DNA of 54,622 nucleotides, from positions 1 through 54,622 of the forward strand of contig CAJBDJ010000037.1 of NCBI GenBank assembly GCA_903951825.1, written 5' to 3'. The notes beneath the pieces were generated by a model, which saw nothing but the letters and a program-made list of their open reading frames with translations, was not told the origin of the DNA and did not search any database. Source of the DNA: an uncultured Pseudomonadota bacterium (GTDB lineage Bacteria > Pseudomonadota > Gammaproteobacteria > Burkholderiales > Rhodocyclaceae). The position numbers were made by a program, and so were the translations under genes. Numbering within the stretch: the stretch's first letter is position 1; each line of letters opens with the position of its first letter. Shown one piece after another: positions 17,471-26,600 of this stretch.

Positions 17471-19032
17471 GATTCAGTTCTCCCTGAAATTACGAAATGC
17501 CCACCTCTGGCGTCGGGCAGCAAATCAAGACTGGCGCCATTGGCTACACAAAGTTCGCGAGCAATGAACAATCCAAGGCCGGTGCCTTTATGGTGAGTCG
17601 TGAAAAATGGCTCGAAAACCTGCTCATGAAACGCTTCTGGAATACCCGCACCGTCATCCACCAAATGCAATTCTACCCGCTCACCCGTCGCCCCCGGTAG
17701 GGCATACAAATGCACACTGCCCGCTTCTCCGCGCGCATGACGCATCGCATTGCCCAGCAGATTCCACAATACCTGATGGAGATGCGCCGGGTCGAAGCAG
17801 ATTGTCAACTCGGGGGCAATATCCACCTCAAGAATGCCAGGGGTGAGTCCTTCGGAAACCCGGAAAGTCTCAAGGAAGCGGGAACACACATCAGCCAGTG
17901 GGAGTTGCTCGATGAACTGCACGCGCCCGCGTTTTCCCAACTCAAGCACGTCGGCAACAATACGGTCGAGACGCGCAACATTGTCGCCAAGAATATTCAG
18001 CAAGCGCTCATACACATCACCGCGACGTTCCTCGCGCAGCAATTCGCCAGCATGGCTGATCGCCGAGAGCGGATTGCGTATTTCGTGCGCGATACTTGCG
18101 GTCAAGCGCCCGAGGGAGGCCAACTTCAGTTGCTGCGCCTGTTCACGGATGCGCCCGATGTCCTCCAGAAAAATCAACATCTCGCCGGCGCTGCTTGAGG
18201 TTTCTTCAAACCTTGCCTGCAACATCTGCCCATCGCACCCTGAAAACTCGAATTGATCGGCTCGCCCTCGCCGTTGGAACAAAATATCGGCCAGTGCGGG
18301 AGCGTGATCAAGCAGCCTTGAGCCGACAGGAAGCGCCCCCAACATCTTCTCTGCGACCGGATTGCAGCGCTGAACACAGGCGCTGCGATCGACGACCAGG
18401 ACGCCATCCTGCATCCGTTCTATGACCCGCTGACTGATGCGACTCTGGTTTTCGAGGCTCTCGCCCCGCTGGCGCGCCAATTCTTCATTGAGCATCAAGC
18501 GATGACCCAGCAATCGCGCGAGAATCGCCGTTGCAAAAAATCCGGCCGAAAGAAAACCCGCCTGAACGATACTGGCAAGATCGAAGTTATGTTTGAAAAC
18601 CCCGTACATCTGAGTGAACAATGTCGCCAGCGTGGCTAAAGCCGCGTAAAACAACACTAGGCGCCCGCGCCCAACCAGACTGGCGGCGGCCAGCGAAACG
18701 AGCAACAACGTCCCCATCCCGCTGTTGACGCCGCCGAGCGAATACATCAAAAAATTGACGAAAATGACATCGGCGACCACTTGCGCCGACAACTGCGCAT
18801 TGAAATGCTGCCGCCAAAAAGTCGCCAGCAGCAAACCGCCAAGGGTCAGACCCAGATATAACAGAACAACCGACCGAACCGCCGAAGAGTCGTTCAGGTG
18901 CAAGGGGGAGGTCTGAGTTTCCGGCAGGAGCACTGCCAGAAGAATCAGTGCCGCCAGTAAAAGACGGTAAAAATTAAAATAACGAAAGGGCTGCCAGCTG
19001 GCCTCCCAGGTCGAAAAAAACCAGCCGTTCAT
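17461..19032 (-). CDS. pilS: PilS-type membrane sensor histidine kinase
   Basis: The 523-residue kinase has about six hydrophobic helices in the first 180 residues, the arrangement of PilS, followed by a PAS domain (around 195-300) and a HisKA/HATPase module. The phosphorylated histidine is H316 in SIAHEIRNPL. N-box and G-box motifs (LWNLLGNAMRHA, DDGAGIPEAF, GTGLGLFIARE) are intact. The start ATG (19030-19032) overlaps the stop of the PP0621-family gene as ATGA, which I prefer to a longer frame from 19077. In Pseudomonas PilS senses unassembled pilin in the inner membrane. Confidence 0.92.
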   Translation of the reverse strand: MNGWFFSTWEASWQPFRYFNFYRLLLAALILLAVLLPETQTSPLHLNDSSAVRSVVLLYLGLTLGGLLLATFWRQHFNAQLSAQVVADVIFVNFLMYSLGGVNSGMGTLLLVSLAAASLVGRGRLVLFYAALATLATLFTQMYGVFKHNFDLASIVQAGFLSAGFFATAILARLLGHRLMLNEELARQRGESLENQSRISQRVIERMQDGVLVVDRSACVQRCNPVAEKMLGALPVGSRLLDHAPALADILFQRRGRADQFEFSGCDGQMLQARFEETSSSAGEMLIFLEDIGRIREQAQQLKLASLGRLTASIAHEIRNPLSAISHAGELLREERRGDVYERLLNILGDNVARLDRIVADVLELGKRGRVQFIEQLPLADVCSRFLETFRVSEGLTPGILEVDIAPELTICFDPAHLHQVLWNLLGNAMRHARGEAGSVHLYALPGATGERVELHLVDDGAGIPEAFHEQVFEPFFTTHHKGTGLGLFIARELCVANGASLDLLPDARGGHFVISGRTESCQ

Positions 19033-19265
19033 GGCCGCCCGGAGGGCTTTCCAGCCAGGCGGTGAGCCGCAGAACAATAAGCGGTTTCTCCTTCAAAAAA
19101 GCTTTCGCCCAGCGGGTGATGGACGCCGCAATGGGCGCACATCACCATTTTTTCGGGTTGTTCCGACGGCTTGTCTTTGGGCAACTCAGCACCAGAGCGC
19201 GGCTGGTGCTTCTTGAAACCCCACCAAAGCACCAGGACAACCGCCATGAGAAGAAGGTATTTCAT
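19029..19265 (-). CDS. PP0621-family small membrane protein with zinc-ribbon-like motif
   Basis: This 78-residue protein has one N-terminal transmembrane helix (MKYLLLMAVVLVLWWGF), a charged linker and a short C-terminal motif, CAHCGVHHPLGE then YCSAAHR. The motif has Cys/His spacing suited to binding one metal ion. Members of this family sit upstream of pilS in many betaproteobacteria, but their role is not established. The ATG at 19265 gives the canonical N-terminus; an in-frame start at 19322 would add 19 residues overlapping the tRNA terminator region. It overlaps pilS by four bases, implying coupling. Confidence 0.8.
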   Translation of the reverse strand: MKYLLLMAVVLVLWWGFKKHQPRSGAELPKDKPSEQPEKMVMCAHCGVHHPLGESFFEGETAYCSAAHRLAGKPSGRP

Positions 19266-19320
19266 CGTCGATGAGTCTCCGTGTCGCGCATGTCGCGTGT
19301 TGAAAATAACAAAACCAAGC

Positions 19321-19346
19321 AAAAAAGGCCATCCGTGCGGATGGCC
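19321..19346 (-). terminator. Terminator after tRNA-Pro
   Basis: On the minus strand, a perfect 9-bp stem GGCCATCCG/CGGATGGCC with a minimal CA loop is followed by TTTTTT. It ends the ispB/tRNA-Pro transcript about 30 bases after the tRNA. Confidence 0.9.
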
Positions 19347-19374
19347 TAAATGCTTGGTTTTCTTTTCAGTTTGT

Positions 19375-19451
19375 TGGTCGGAGTGACAGGATTCGAACTT
19401 GCGACCCCTGCGTCCCGAACGCAGTGCTCTACCAGGCTGAGCTACACTCCG
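19375..19451 (-). tRNA. tRNA-Pro (anticodon CGG)
   Basis: A complete 77-base cloverleaf is present, with acceptor stem CGGAGTG/CACTCCG, anticodon stem CTGCG/CGCAG, loop TTCGGGA with anticodon CGG, T-loop TTCGAAT and an encoded CCA. It lies only 14 bases downstream of the ispB stop on the same strand with no visible promoter between them. It is therefore probably processed out of the ispB transcript. Confidence 0.96.
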
Positions 19452-19465
19452 ACGTTAAAAAATCT

Positions 19466-20434
19466 TTAATGATTTCTCTCGACTGCAAAGAGCGGCAATT
19501 GTAGCAGAGCTTCTTTATAATTTGAATCCCTCAAGGGGGCGATTGCAGCTCTTGCCAGCATCGCCTCCTTTACTGCCTGGGCTCGCGCATAGGCCAGCGC
19601 ACCGCTCGCATGAATGGCCTCCAGAACCGCCGGGAAGTCGTCGCGCCCGCCCTCTTCGATGGCCCGGCGAACGCAGGAGGCCTGCGCCGACGTGCCGTGC
19701 CGCATGACATAAATCAGTGGCAGGGTGGGTTTGCCCTCGGCAAGGTCATCGCCCAGATGCTTGCCGGTATCCCCCTCCAGCCCGGAATAGTCGAGTACGT
19801 CATCAACGAGCTGAAATGCGGTTCCGAGATGCATGCCGTACGTTGAGAATGCCTGCTCAAGCTGATCATCGGCGTGACCGAGAATGGCACCCAGTTGCGC
19901 AGCCGCTTCAAAAAGTTTGGCTGTCTTGTAACGGATCACCTGTAAATAGCGCACTTCATCAACGTCGGCATCGTGACAGTTCATCAGTTGCAATACCTCA
20001 CCCTCGGCGATGACGTTGGTGGCATCCGAAAGGACGCGCATGATGCTCATGTCGTCGGCCTCGACCATCATTTGAAACGCGCGCGAATAGAGAAAATCGC
20101 CGACCAGGACACTGGCGGCGTTTCCAAAGATGGCATTGGCCGTATCGCGACCCCGCCTCAGGGCAGACTCGTCGACGACATCGTCGTGAAGCAGTGTCGC
20201 CGTATGAATGAATTCAACAACAGCCGCCAGTTCGTGATGTCGTTGACCTCTGTAACCCATTGCGCCGGCGGCAAGAATAACCAGCGCTGGTCGCAAGCGC
20301 TTGCCACCGCCGCTAATAATGTATTCAGCCACTTGGCGAACGAGAACCACCTCGGAATGCAAACGTTGGCGGATTACCGAATCAACGGCATTCATGTCGG
20401 GCCCAATCAGGGCATACAACTGTTCAAGCGTCAC
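19466..20434 (-). CDS. ispB: Octaprenyl diphosphate synthase
   Basis: This all-trans polyprenyl synthase makes the ubiquinone side chain by adding isopentenyl units to farnesyl diphosphate. The 322-residue protein has the first aspartate-rich motif DDVVD (84-88) followed by the RRG run, and the second motif DDVLD (211-215). GGKRLRPA near residue 43 binds the diphosphate. The start is GTG at 20434. In many proteobacteria ispB is divergent from rplU-rpmA; here the divergent neighbour is an Hpt-HD-GYP gene, so this locus has been rearranged. Confidence 0.95.
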   Translation of the reverse strand: MTLEQLYALIGPDMNAVDSVIRQRLHSEVVLVRQVAEYIISGGGKRLRPALVILAAGAMGYRGQRHHELAAVVEFIHTATLLHDDVVDESALRRGRDTANAIFGNAASVLVGDFLYSRAFQMMVEADDMSIMRVLSDATNVIAEGEVLQLMNCHDADVDEVRYLQVIRYKTAKLFEAAAQLGAILGHADDQLEQAFSTYGMHLGTAFQLVDDVLDYSGLEGDTGKHLGDDLAEGKPTLPLIYVMRHGTSAQASCVRRAIEEGGRDDFPAVLEAIHASGALAYARAQAVKEAMLARAAIAPLRDSNYKEALLQLPLFAVERNH

Positions 20435-20608
20435 ATCGAGCCTGTTTTTTGGGCGAAGCGATAAATATTAGGCGTCGCCCGCACCCTCGTCAAGGTCGCA
20501 CCCGAATTGGCGGAGTCGCTTGATGAGTGGGCAAACAAGGATTCAGGTTTCAGAACCCGATTCGCTTTCGGCTAAACTTGGAGAGAATAAAAATTTGGGG
20601 AGAGCACC

Positions 20609-21712
20609 TTGGACGTTCGATTATTCATTGCACCGGTGATTGAGGATATTGAGGCTTTGAAGGAGTTTTCCGAGTCTTTGGATGACCGTGCCCTTGAGGT
20701 CGAACGCGATGTTGCCAAGCTAAAAAAGTCGCCGACCGATCGAGAGTTGGTCGCCAATTTGTTTCGCACGGTTCACCACATCAAAGGGGATGCAGCACTG
20801 TGCAAATTTGAGTTGGCTGTCACTATTGCTCAGCCGATCGAAATCCTTCTGGCACGCTTTCGCGATGGCGTCCTGCTCTTCTCCGATTTGCTTGCTGAGC
20901 TGATCCTGCTGGCGGTCGACCGGCTTGAGCTGGCGACAAACGCCTTGCTGGCGAGCCAGCCGCTCGACAATTTAAAGCTTTTGACCATATCGCAGGGTCT
21001 TGAGCTGCTGGCGACGACGAGCGCTCAGGAAATTGAGACGATGGGAGCCGATCTCATTGAGGAAGTCACGGGGTTCCGGCCGCTTGCCGGCCATGTCTCG
21101 GGTCGCACACCGCGCTCGACGATCCAGCGTGACGAGTCGAAGGAAACAGCGGACGATCTACAGTTTTTTCGCTCTCTGGCGCAACAATTCGAAAATCGCT
21201 CTCCGCTGTTCAAGGGGCGTACCATGCGCATCCTTCGCCTGGCGCAAGAAACCAACAAGGCGAACGGCAGCCCCGTCGATCTGGCGCAACTGGAGGCGGC
21301 GGTCTATGTCCACGACATCGGCATGATGCTGCTACCGGAGAGTATCTGGCTTAAAGTTGGGCGATTGACGGCGGACGACAAGCTGGCTTTGCGCAATCAC
21401 CCCGGATTTTCGGCGGGATTGCTGCAGCGCATGCCCGGCTGGGAGGGTGCCGCGCAGATCGTCGCCCAGCACCACGAAATGGCCGATGGCGGAGGGTACC
21501 CGGCACAACTCGATGCTTCGGGCATTTGTCCGGGGGCAAAAATCCTGGCGATTGTCGATGCCTTCGAGGCGGTGATGCTCAAGCACATCCATCGTGGCAA
21601 AAACCGCTCGGTATTGCGGGCGATAGCCGAAATCAATGCCTGCGACAAACAATTCGCTCCGGAATGGATAGCGCCGTTCAACAAGGTCATACGAAAAACG
21701 ATAGAGAGTTGA
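20609..21712 (+). CDS. Hpt-like / HD-GYP domain protein
   Basis: The 367-residue protein combines an N-terminal histidine phosphotransfer-like helix bundle (HxxKG at H56-K59-G60 in TVHHIKGDAAL) with a C-terminal HD-GYP module (from about 195). HD-GYP landmarks are H235-D236, HP (264-265), HHE (288-290) and DGGGYP (293-298). HDIGK is changed to HDIGM, and the usual RI..VAD stretch reads KILAIVDAF. Metal ligands appear retained, so c-di-GMP hydrolysis is possible but unproven. The start is TTG 20609 with GGGGAGAG upstream. No receiver domain is present, so a hybrid kinase elsewhere would be the phosphate donor. The stop overlaps tcdA by one base (TGATG). Confidence 0.82.
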   Translation: MDVRLFIAPVIEDIEALKEFSESLDDRALEVERDVAKLKKSPTDRELVANLFRTVHHIKGDAALCKFELAVTIAQPIEILLARFRDGVLLFSDLLAELILLAVDRLELATNALLASQPLDNLKLLTISQGLELLATTSAQEIETMGADLIEEVTGFRPLAGHVSGRTPRSTIQRDESKETADDLQFFRSLAQQFENRSPLFKGRTMRILRLAQETNKANGSPVDLAQLEAAVYVHDIGMMLLPESIWLKVGRLTADDKLALRNHPGFSAGLLQRMPGWEGAAQIVAQHHEMADGGGYPAQLDASGICPGAKILAIVDAFEAVMLKHIHRGKNRSVLRAIAEINACDKQFAPEWIAPFNKVIRKTIES

Positions 21713-22497
21713 TGCCGGCCGATTACTCGCGACGATTTGGTGGTGTATCCCGACTTTATGGTACGGTCGGCGCCGCCCGCTTGCGTGCTTCAAGCGTCTG
21801 TGTTGTGGGTATTGGCGGGGTCGGCTCGTGGGCCGTCGAGGCGCTTGCGCGCTGTGGAATCGGCCGCTTGACGGTCGTCGATCTCGACATGGTTTGCGAG
21901 TCCAATACCAATCGCCAACTCCATGCGCTGGGTGACGAGTACGGCAAAGCCAAGGTCGATGCCATCGCCCAACGTGTCATGCAAATCAATCCCGAATGTG
22001 AAACGCACTGCATCGAGGACTTTGTCACCGCTGAAAATCTGGCGAGCATTTTGAATACCGGTTTCGATGTGGTGATTGACGCGATTGATCAGACAAAAGT
22101 TAAGGCGGCGATGATTGCCCATTGCCGCCAGATCAATCTGCCCATCATCGTGTGTGGCGCCGCCGGTGGACAAACCGATCCGACGCAAATTGCCGTCAGC
22201 GATCTGACGCAGACCATCCAGGATCCTTTGCTGGCAAGAGTTCGCTCGATTCTGCGCAAGGACTATGGATTCAGCCGTGGTGGCGGGGGAAAATTTGGGG
22301 TACTTGCCGTTTTTTCGACCGAGGCGCTCCGCTATCCTGAACATGGTGACGCTTGCGCCAATGAGCGCGTTTCAGCCGGGCTGAACTGCGCCGGATTTGG
22401 TTCGTCGGTTTGCGTCACTTCGGTTTTCGGCATGGTTGCCGCCTCACGCGCCATCCAGAGCATTCTCGACCAGCCGCTCGGCGCCGTCGGCGATTAG
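21712..22497 (+). CDS. tcdA: tRNA threonylcarbamoyladenosine dehydratase (CsdL/TcdA)
   Basis: This E1-like enzyme uses ATP to cyclise t6A37 to ct6A in ANN-decoding tRNAs. The 261 residues include the nucleotide-binding GIGGVGSWAVEALARCGIG, the DLDMVCESNTNRQ loop and a C-terminal cysteine-bearing region (LNCAGFGSSVCVTS), matching the E. coli CsdL length. The ATG at 21712 overlaps the upstream TGA, so the gene is co-transcribed with the Hpt-HD-GYP gene despite an unrelated role. Longer in-frame starts lie inside that gene. Confidence 0.93.
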   Translation: MPADYSRRFGGVSRLYGTVGAARLRASSVCVVGIGGVGSWAVEALARCGIGRLTVVDLDMVCESNTNRQLHALGDEYGKAKVDAIAQRVMQINPECETHCIEDFVTAENLASILNTGFDVVIDAIDQTKVKAAMIAHCRQINLPIIVCGAAGGQTDPTQIAVSDLTQTIQDPLLARVRSILRKDYGFSRGGGGKFGVLAVFSTEALRYPEHGDACANERVSAGLNCAGFGSSVCVTSVFGMVAASRAIQSILDQPLGAVGD

Positions 22498-22600
22498 TCG
22501 CCTGAAATCCGCCTGGTTAACCAATTCAAATGATTGCAAGCCGCCGCGCTTGCGACATCGGAGCGTCCCTGGGCGCATACCTGGCATTGATGCTTGCCGC

Positions 22601-23341
22601 TCACACCAACTCGTGACGCTCCAGTTCAAGCTGGGCGATATAGCGCTGCAGCCGGTTTTCTTCGGCGCTTGGCAGCCCGCTGAACTGCAGCCCAATGCGC
22701 CACTGGCTGACGCCGGCACGTAGCATCACCATCGTGCTATGACGAACAGTGGCTTGGAGGGAAATTGCGCGCCCTTCGTCGGGGAGTCTGAAGTGACAAT
22801 TCTTCAAGTCCAGACCCTGGCTGAAAGCGGGGTCGCGCTCACTGACCAGACCAATGCCGGCGACCGACAGATCGTGGGCTGGCAGGGTCAGCAGTGATTG
22901 ATCCGGTAGTCTGGCGTGAAACAGCAAGGGATTGACGTGTGCCGTTTCGATGCGGAAAAACTCCCGCCGCTGCAGGCGCATGATGAACGCAGGGAGGGCG
23001 ACGGCAAAGGCCGGTGCGCCCTCAAAACTGATCAGGCGTGCCGGACCGCTGCTGAACTGAACCTGGATACCAGCCGGCCGGGCGACAAAATAGTTGCGCC
23101 GGCTTTGAGGAAACTGCTGGTTGAGATCGATGCTGCCACTGCAGTCAATGATCAACTGAGCATTTTCTTCGTCGACCGCAAGCAAGGTAGTTAGAAAGTG
23201 CTCGCGCCCCTCGGCAAACTGGACTGTGAAGGACTCTTTCTGCTCGGCAAAGCCGGCCAACAAAAAAACAATTGCGGTTGGCGCGGTGATGTGAAAACGT
23301 TCTTCAATCTCTGATTCGGAGAGTTGGGCGATCTGGTGCAT
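22601..23341 (-). CDS. ycgR: YcgR-type PilZ c-di-GMP receptor (flagellar brake)
   Basis: The 246-residue protein has an N-terminal YcgR/PilZN-like beta domain (about 1-115) and a C-terminal PilZ domain. The PilZ signature is intact: RLQRREFFRI supplies the RxxxR arginines, and DLSVAGIGL supplies the (D/N)xSxxG part. Family members bind c-di-GMP and slow flagellar rotation. The gene is convergent with tcdA (103-base gap with a hairpin at 22536-22553) and 52 bases from the DUF2892 gene on the same strand. Confidence 0.9.
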   Translation of the reverse strand: MHQIAQLSESEIEERFHITAPTAIVFLLAGFAEQKESFTVQFAEGREHFLTTLLAVDEENAQLIIDCSGSIDLNQQFPQSRRNYFVARPAGIQVQFSSGPARLISFEGAPAFAVALPAFIMRLQRREFFRIETAHVNPLLFHARLPDQSLLTLPAHDLSVAGIGLVSERDPAFSQGLDLKNCHFRLPDEGRAISLQATVRHSTMVMLRAGVSQWRIGLQFSGLPSAEENRLQRYIAQLELERHELV

Positions 23342-23393
23342 GGCTGATTTTGGCAGGGCAGCCGGGATAATTCAAGCCTGCGGGCTGCGCTAT

Positions 23394-23618
23394 TCAGACG
23401 CCGCAGGAACCGTTGCCACGCTTGAAGCCTAATTTGGCAAGCAGCAATTCGGGCGGGCAGAAGCCGGTGAAACCGCTTTGCAGCAGGTTGAGGCCAACAA
23501 ATGCAGTGAACGCGAGAAACCATTCCGAGACAAAAATCGGGCTGCCGGTATAACCAAGGGCGAGCGAGAGTAGAACGAAGAAGCCGGCCATGATGCGGAT
23601 GATGCGTTCGATGGTCAT
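23394..23618 (-). CDS. DUF2892 small inner-membrane protein
   Basis: This 74-residue protein has two hydrophobic helices (about 8-28 and 32-52), a conserved TGFCP motif and a cysteine-containing tail (GNGSCGV). DUF2892 is the membrane part found in YgaP-like rhodaneses; this copy has no rhodanese domain. The start overlaps the RND permease stop by four bases (ATGA), so it is the last gene of the efflux operon and may act with it. No function is established for stand-alone members. Confidence 0.85.
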   Translation of the reverse strand: MTIERIIRIMAGFFVLLSLALGYTGSPIFVSEWFLAFTAFVGLNLLQSGFTGFCPPELLLAKLGFKRGNGSCGV

Positions 23619-26600
23619 ACGTGATGATCCTTTTTGAAAGTGGCGAAATAGAGCACGGGGATGACCACCAGCGTCAGCAGGGTGGACACTAGAATGCCGA
23701 AGATAAGCGAGAGCGCCAACCCGTTGAAGATCGGGTCGTCGAGAATGAACATGGCGCCGAGCATGGCCGCCAGTCCGGTTAGCGCAATCGGCTTGGCACG
23801 TACGGCAGCCGACTGGATCACCGCGTCATTGAAAGCCACGCCTGCGGCGACCTGCTGGCCAATGAAATCGACCAGCAGAATGGAGTTGCGGACGATGATG
23901 CCGGCCAGGGCGATCATGCCGATCATCGAGGTGGCAGTAAATTGCGCGCCCCACAGGGCGTGGCCGGGCATGACGCCAATGAGGGTCAGCGGGATCGGCG
24001 CCATGATGATCAGCGGGACGAGGTAGCTGCCAAAGTGGGCGACGACCAGGATGTAGATCAGGATCAGTCCGACAGCGTAGGCAATCCCCATGTCACGGAA
24101 GGTTTCATAGGTGACTTTCCATTCGCCGTCCCATTTGACGCTGTAGCCGGCATAAGGGTCGGGCGGCTGACGGAGGAACCATTCGCCGAGCGTGCCGCCT
24201 TCTTTGAGCGCCATGCCGTTGATTTTGCTGCGGATGTCGAACATCCCGTAAAGCGGCGAGTCGATCTTGCCGCCCATGTCGCCGACGACGTAGACAACCG
24301 GCATCAGATCCTTGTGGTAAATAGTCTTTTCGCGCGTTGACTCGCGTACTTCCACCAGCTCCGAGACCGGCACCAGCGCTCCCTGGCGTGAGCGGACACG
24401 CAGCTTGAGCAGGGTGTCGAGGTTGGATTGCTGAGCGGCCGGTAGGGTAACGCGTACCGGGATTTCGTATTTCGATTCGGTATTGCGCAATGGCGTCACA
24501 TCGAGTCCGGCGAGCCCCATGCTGACGACGTCGACAATGTCGCTTTGGGCGACGCCAAGCAGCGCCGCCTTGCTTTGCAGGACGTGCAGCACGAGCTTGC
24601 GGGAATCGGCATCGATATAGTCATCGACCGCGACAATGTCGGCGCTCTCGGTGAACGCCTGACGTACCTGCTTGCCGACGCTCATTTGCCCTTTGTAGTC
24701 GGGGCCATAGATTTCGGCAACGATAGGCGAAATGACCGGCGGTCCGGGCGGCACTTCAACGACCTTGGCGACGCCGCCGTTTTTCTTGCCGATCGCTTCG
24801 ACGCGCGCGCGCAGGGAAGCGGCGATTTCATGGCTCTGCCGCGAGCGATGATGCTTGTCGACCAGATTGACCTGAATATCGCCCTTTTCCGGCGCCGCAC
24901 GCAGGTAATACTGGCGTACCAGACCGTTGAAGTTGATCGGGCTGGCGGTGCCGGCATAGGCCTGGTAATCGACGATTTCCTCAACCGGCGTCAGTTCGGC
25001 GCCGATTTCCTGCAAAACCCGCGCGGTTTCCTCAAGCGGTGTGCCGACCGGCATGTCGAGAATGATCTGGAATTCGCTCTTGTTGTCGAAAGGCAGCATT
25101 TTGAGAACGACGAGTTGAAAGTAGGCCAGCGAGAGCGAGCCGACGATCATCAGGACAACGACGATGGCGAGTTTGAGGCGAGCGGCGGCGCCCCTGAGCG
25201 GATCGAGGAAGGGGGTCAGCAGTTTGCGGAAAGAGTGGTCGAGGCGGCTGTCGAGCGCCGAAGGCTGGCCTTTGTCGTGCTTGCCGAGCGGGCGCATCAG
25301 CTTGAGCGCCAGCCAGGGCGTGACGACGAAGGCGACAGCCAGTGAAATGGCCATACCCATCGACGAGTTGATCGGGATCGGGCTCATGTACGGGCCCATC
25401 AGGCCGCTGACGAAGGCCATCGGCAAGAGCGCGGCGATCACCGTCAGGGTGGCGAGAATGGTCGGTCCGCCGACCTCGTCAACGGCGCCGGGGATAATCT
25501 CGGCCAGGCTTTTTTCGGGGTAAAGACCCTGCCAGCGATGGATGTTTTCAACCACCACAATGGCATCGTCGACGAGAATGCCGATTGAAAAAATCAAGGC
25601 AAAGAGTGATACGCGATTAAGCGTAAAGCCCCAGGCCCACGAGGCAAAAAGCGTTGCGGCGAGCGTCAGGGTGACGGCGACGCCGACAATCACGGCCTCG
25701 CGCCGTCCGAGCGCAAAGAAAACCAGGAGCACGACGAAGGCGGTGGCAAAGACCAGCTTGCCGATGAGTTTTTGCGCCTTTTCTGTGGCGCTGGCACCGT
25801 AATCGCGGGTCACGGTCACGTCGACACCTTCGGGAATGACCGTGTTTTTGAGGCTGTTGATGCGCTCGACCGCCGCCGCCGCGACATCGGCAGCATTGAC
25901 GCCGGGTTGCTTGGACAACTGCACTGTCACCGCCGGAAACTCACCCTCCCGGCTGCCATACCAGGCATAGGTTCGCGGCTGGTCGGGGCCGTCCTCGACG
26001 CTGGCGACATCGGCCATGAACACCGGCTGACGCTCATTGGCGTTACCGCGCACGGCGACGACGAGTTGCCGCACATCACGCGCCGATTCGAGATAGGTGC
26101 CGGTCTGCACCAGCACTTCGCGGTTACCCGCGGTCAGGTTGCCGGACGATTGCTGGGTATTCGAGACTCTCAGCGCGGTGGTGATTTCCTGCGGAGTGAC
26201 GCCGTAGGCATTCATGCGCTCGCTATCCATGACAACGCGAATGGCATGGTTTGGGCCGCCGATTGTCGACACATCGCGGGTGCCCTTGATGCGTTTGAGC
26301 TCGATTTCAACGGCACGCGCCACCTGCTGCATTTCAAAGGCCGAGCGCCCGCTGTCCTTTGTCCGGAAGGTCAGCGCCAGAATCGGCACATCGTCAATGC
26401 CGCGCGGCTTGACGACCGGCTCAAGAACGCCGAGATTGGGCGACAGCCAGTCGCGGTTGGATTGCACCGTATCGTGCAGGCGAACGACGGCATCGAGATA
26501 TTTCAGGCCGACTTCAAACTGGACGGTAATTACCGCCATACCGGGACGCGACATCGAATAAACGTGTTCGACGCCGTGCATCCGCGACAACACCTGTTCG

